DNA from: an uncultured Opitutia bacterium
Lineage (GTDB): Bacteria; Verrucomicrobiota; Verrucomicrobiia; Opitutales; UBA953
Length of the DNA stretch: 6,716 nucleotides
Assembly: GCA_903921665.1 (NCBI GenBank)
Contig: CAIXQT010000227.1
Location: 1 to 6,716, forward strand
Reading direction: 5' to 3'
Each line of letters opens with the position of its first letter. Position 1 is the first letter of the stretch. This document shows, piece after piece, positions 4,061-6,716 of the stretch. The notes under the pieces were generated by a model that did not search any database, was not told where the DNA came from, and was given only the letters and a program-made list of their open reading frames with translations. A program made the position numbers and the translations under genes.

Positions 4061-6394
4061 ATGCCCCTTTCCCGGACCATCAAGGTCGTGGCCGCCCTCG
4101 TCGTCGTCGCCGTGCTCGCCTTCGCCGGCCGTCAAGGCCAGCGCTACTCTAAGAAGAACATGGCCGCCCCGCGCGACGGTGAAGTCGTCTACCGCGACGA
4201 CTGCATGCGCTGCCACGGGCCGGTCGGACAAGGCGTCGCGGGCAAGGCCGACGAGCCATTGGTCGGGGAGAAGTCCATCGCTTCGTTGGCCAAGTATATC
4301 GCCCGCGAGATGCCCGAGAACGACCCCGGCACCTTGTCGATGGCCGACGCCACCGCTTCCGCGGAATACATCCACAAGGCCTTCTACTCCGCCGAAGCCC
4401 GCGCCCGGAATCATCCGCCGCGCATCGAGCTCGCGCACCTGACGGTCCGCCAGTACCGCGAGAGCATCGCCGACCTCCTGGCTTCGCTCCGCAATGCCAC
4501 TTCCACGACCGAGACGGGCGGGCTGGCGGGTGCCTACCGCGAACGCCCGGAGCGCGACCCCAAGAAGCCGGACCAGAATCGTCCGGAAGTTACCTTCAAG
4601 CAGCAGGTCGACCCAGTCATCGATTTTGACTTCGGCGATAAGGCTCCCGAGAAGGGCAGCTTCGCCGCACAGTTCGCTATTAATTGGACCGGCTCGGTCC
4701 ACGTGCCAGATACGGGCGAGTATGAGTTCCGGGTCACCACGCCCAATGGCGTGCGCCTCTACGTCAACATGCCGGAAGGCGGCAGCGAGAAGAACGCGCT
4801 CATCGACCTCTGGGTGAGTTCTGCGATGACCCGCACGGCGGCCGCGCCGATCTTCCTCCTCGGCGGTCGCAGCTACCCGCTGAAGCTCGAGTTCTTCAAG
4901 TACAAGGACAAGACCGCTTCGCTTAGGCTCGAATGGCGTCCGCCCGGCGGCGCTTGGACGGTGATTCCCCGCACGAACCTTTCGCCCAAATCCTCCTCTC
5001 CGGTCAGTGTGATTTCCGTGCCGCTGCCGCCGGACGACGGTAGCATCGGCTATGAGCGTGGCGCTTCCGTGTCGCGCGAATGGACGGAAGCCGTCGCCAA
5101 AGGCGCCTTGCAGGTCTCCGGGATGATCGGGCCGCATCTGTTTGCTCTCGCGGGCACCAAGGCTGACGCGCCTGACCGCGGCGAGAAGCTCAAGGCCTTC
5201 TCCCTGCGCTTCGCGCAGATGGCTTATCGCCGTCCGCTGACCGAGGAGCAGAAGGCTGACCTCTCCAAGATCTACGAAGGCACGGCTCCTGAGGTCGCCG
5301 CCAAGCGCGCCTTCATCTTCACGCTCTCGAACCCGGCCTTCCTTTATCCCGGCATCGGTCCGCAGGACGATTACGCCGTCGCCTCGCGCCTCGCCCTGAC
5401 CCTTTGGGACTCCGTCCCCGACGTCGCGCTTCTGAAGGCCGCCGCGGCCGGTCAGCTCAAGGACGCCGCACAGGTCCGCACGCACGCGCAGCGCATGATG
5501 AAGGACCCCCGCGCCAAGGCCAAGCTGCGCGACTTCCTGCACCATTGGCTGCATGTCGAAGAAGGGGCCGAGATCGCCAAAGATCAGAAGGAATATCCCG
5601 GCTTTGACCAAGGAGTCGTCATGGACCTGCGAACCTCGCTCGACCTCTTCGCCGAGAGCATCGTGTGGTCCGAGCAGTCGGACTACCGTCAGCTCCTGCT
5701 CAGCGATACCATCCTCATGAACGATCGTCTCGCCAAGTTCTACGGCCAGAAGGTCGAGGCCGGCGCCGGCTTCCAGCCGGTGAAGATGGACGCGGACCAG
5801 CGCGCCGGCGTGCTGACGCACCCGTTTGTCCTCGCGACCTTCTCCTACACCAAGTCTTCTTCGCCGATCCACCGCGGCGTCTTCGTGACCCGTAACATCC
5901 TCGGCCGCATGCTGAAGCCGCCGCCCATGGCGATCGCGTTCATGGATGACAAGTTCGACCCCTCGCTGACCATGCGCGAGAAGGTCGCGGAACTCACCTC
6001 CAAGCCCGCCTGCATGTCGTGCCACGTCACGATCAACCCGCTCGGCTTCAGCTTCGAGCGCTTCGACGCCGTCGGCCGCGTGCGCGCCACCGACAACAAG
6101 AAGCCCGTCGATCCGGTCTCCGACTATGCCACCTCGGACGGCAGCGTCATCAAGCTCACGGGCGCCCGCGACGTCGCGATCCATGCCGCCGAAAGCCTTG
6201 CGGGACAGACCGGCTTCGTGCGCAACCTCTTCCAGGAACTGGTCAAGCAGCCGCCCGCGGCCTATTCGCCCGAGCTCCTCGGACAGCTGACCGAGAAATT
6301 CCGCGCGGATAAATTCCATGTCCGTAACCTCGCCGTCGAGGTCGCCGTCGTCGCGGCGCTACGCCCGACCGTCACCACCCCTTCCAATCGCTAA
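4061..6394 (+). CDS. Membrane-anchored two-haem-site protein with cytochrome c, PA14 and DUF1592-type domains
   Basis: A 777-aa extracytoplasmic protein of the DUF1592 group common in Planctomycetes and Verrucomicrobia; its reaction is unknown. In order: an N-terminal signal anchor (about 7-23); a class I cytochrome c domain with CMRCH (48-52) and candidate axial Met84; a degenerate DUF1587-like segment (about 123-145); a PA14-type beta domain (about 180-305, with YEFRV, VRLYV and LRLEWRPPGG), often carbohydrate-binding; then DUF1595 (about 378-408), DUF1592 (about 414-500), DUF1588 (about 553-675) and DUF1585 (about 693-768). DUF1588 carries a second haem motif, CMSCH (651-655), before NPLGFSFERFDAVGR. 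ATG 4061 is chosen since the signal anchor starts there; the open frame reaches back to a GTG at 3992 inside radC. AGGGG lies 10 nt upstream, a weak ribosome site. The DUF1552 gene starts 4 bp after the stop, so an operon is near certain. Redox work on polymers is inferred only. Confidence 0.9.
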   Translation: MPLSRTIKVVAALVVVAVLAFAGRQGQRYSKKNMAAPRDGEVVYRDDCMRCHGPVGQGVAGKADEPLVGEKSIASLAKYIAREMPENDPGTLSMADATASAEYIHKAFYSAEARARNHPPRIELAHLTVRQYRESIADLLASLRNATSTTETGGLAGAYRERPERDPKKPDQNRPEVTFKQQVDPVIDFDFGDKAPEKGSFAAQFAINWTGSVHVPDTGEYEFRVTTPNGVRLYVNMPEGGSEKNALIDLWVSSAMTRTAAAPIFLLGGRSYPLKLEFFKYKDKTASLRLEWRPPGGAWTVIPRTNLSPKSSSPVSVISVPLPPDDGSIGYERGASVSREWTEAVAKGALQVSGMIGPHLFALAGTKADAPDRGEKLKAFSLRFAQMAYRRPLTEEQKADLSKIYEGTAPEVAAKRAFIFTLSNPAFLYPGIGPQDDYAVASRLALTLWDSVPDVALLKAAAAGQLKDAAQVRTHAQRMMKDPRAKAKLRDFLHHWLHVEEGAEIAKDQKEYPGFDQGVVMDLRTSLDLFAESIVWSEQSDYRQLLLSDTILMNDRLAKFYGQKVEAGAGFQPVKMDADQRAGVLTHPFVLATFSYTKSSSPIHRGVFVTRNILGRMLKPPPMAIAFMDDKFDPSLTMREKVAELTSKPACMSCHVTINPLGFSFERFDAVGRVRATDNKKPVDPVSDYATSDGSVIKLTGARDVAIHAAESLAGQTGFVRNLFQELVKQPPAAYSPELLGQLTEKFRADKFHVRNLAVEVAVVAALRPTVTTPSNR

Positions 6395-6398
6395 GACC

Positions 6399-6716
6399 AT
6401 GTCGCTCCAACATCGCAGGGATTTCCTTCGCAGCCTCGGCCTCTCGGCCGCCGCCTTGCCGCTCCTCGGCGGTCTCGCCTCGCTCGGCGCCGCCGAGCCG
6501 GTCGGCGGCCGTCGTCAGCGCGTGATCTTCGTCTTCTCGCCTAACGGCATCGTCCCGCCCGCCTTCTGGCCCGATGAGGAAGGCGCGAACTTCAAGCTCA
6601 AGGCGATCATGAAGCCGTTCGAGCCCTTCAAGGACAAGCTGCTCACGCTCAAGGGCGTGAACAATCGCGTCCGCGGCGACGGCGATTCGCACATGCGCGG
6701 CATGAGCTGCCTGCTC
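6399..6716 (+). CDS. DUF1552 family Tat-exported protein, N-terminal part (3' end outside window)
   Basis: The frame is open from ATG 6399 to the right edge, giving 106 residues. The start carries a twin-arginine signal (HRRDFLRSLG at 5-14, hydrophobic stretch about 15-29, likely cut near GAAEP), so it should be exported folded. After it come RVIFVFSPNGIVPPAFWP (41-58) and the GDGDSHMRGMSCLL block at the end, both characteristic of DUF1552 (HXXSHH-type) proteins of Planctomycetes and Verrucomicrobia. The function is unknown; the Tat route suggests a cofactor or early folding. The 4-bp gap to the preceding DUF1592 gene implies cotranscription and probable translational coupling, since no good ribosome site is visible. 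The recurring side-by-side placement of the two families suggests they act together in the periplasm or envelope. Confidence 0.92.
   Translation, partial: MSLQHRRDFLRSLGLSAAALPLLGGLASLGAAEPVGGRRQRVIFVFSPNGIVPPAFWPDEEGANFKLKAIMKPFEPFKDKLLTLKGVNNRVRGDGDSHMRGMSCLL

Noticed and set aside
4022..6319. Very long open frame (765 codons) on the minus strand, antisense to the DUF1592 gene
   Set aside because: Its product is Gly/Arg/Glu/Leu-rich with no recognisable domain. The plus-strand frame has six identifiable domains. Long antisense frames are expected in high-GC genes with strong third-position GC.

Overview
The window is a GC-rich bacterial chromosome segment, most likely from the Verrucomicrobiota and possibly the Opitutae side. 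This rests on protein family content, not on a marker gene: an FtsK with the GATGQGKSV Walker A variant, and a DUF1592 cytochrome followed by a DUF1552 protein, a pair typical of Planctomycetes and Verrucomicrobia. No rRNA, tRNA, transposase, CRISPR array, phage gene or defence cassette is visible, so it reads as ordinary chromosome with a few unusual non-coding features.

Layout. (1) 2-1105, plus: the 3' part of ftsK. (2) 1106-1362: a non-coding space between convergent genes. It holds a pair of inverted GTAG-hairpin repeats resembling a BIME/REPIN, plus a second larger inverted repeat. (3) 2570-1363, minus: a DUF486 membrane protein, then two small secreted low-complexity proteins (153 and 79 aa). 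Each small gene has a near-identical promoter-like element right against its start codon, and an intrinsic terminator lies between them. (4) 2639-4025, plus: a beta-carbonic anhydrase (can), divergent from the DUF486 gene, then radC 43 bp later. (5) 4061-6716, plus: a 777-aa membrane-anchored two-haem-site protein with PA14 and DUF1592-type domains, followed after 4 bp by a Tat-exported DUF1552 protein that runs off the right edge.

FtsK (chromosome segregation), Can (CO2/bicarbonate interconversion) and RadC (JAMM-fold protein of unsettled role) are housekeeping-type genes without an evident functional link. The DUF1592/DUF1552 pair is probably one operon acting outside the cytoplasmic membrane. 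I found no convincing new multi-gene system. The signals most worth a second look are the REP-like pair, whose stems differ only by compensatory changes, and the two matching promoters TTGAAACT-N15-TGTATWATCC, which imply leaderless mRNAs for two otherwise unrecognised secreted proteins. Recognisable Shine-Dalgarno sequences are scarce in the window, which fits that reading.
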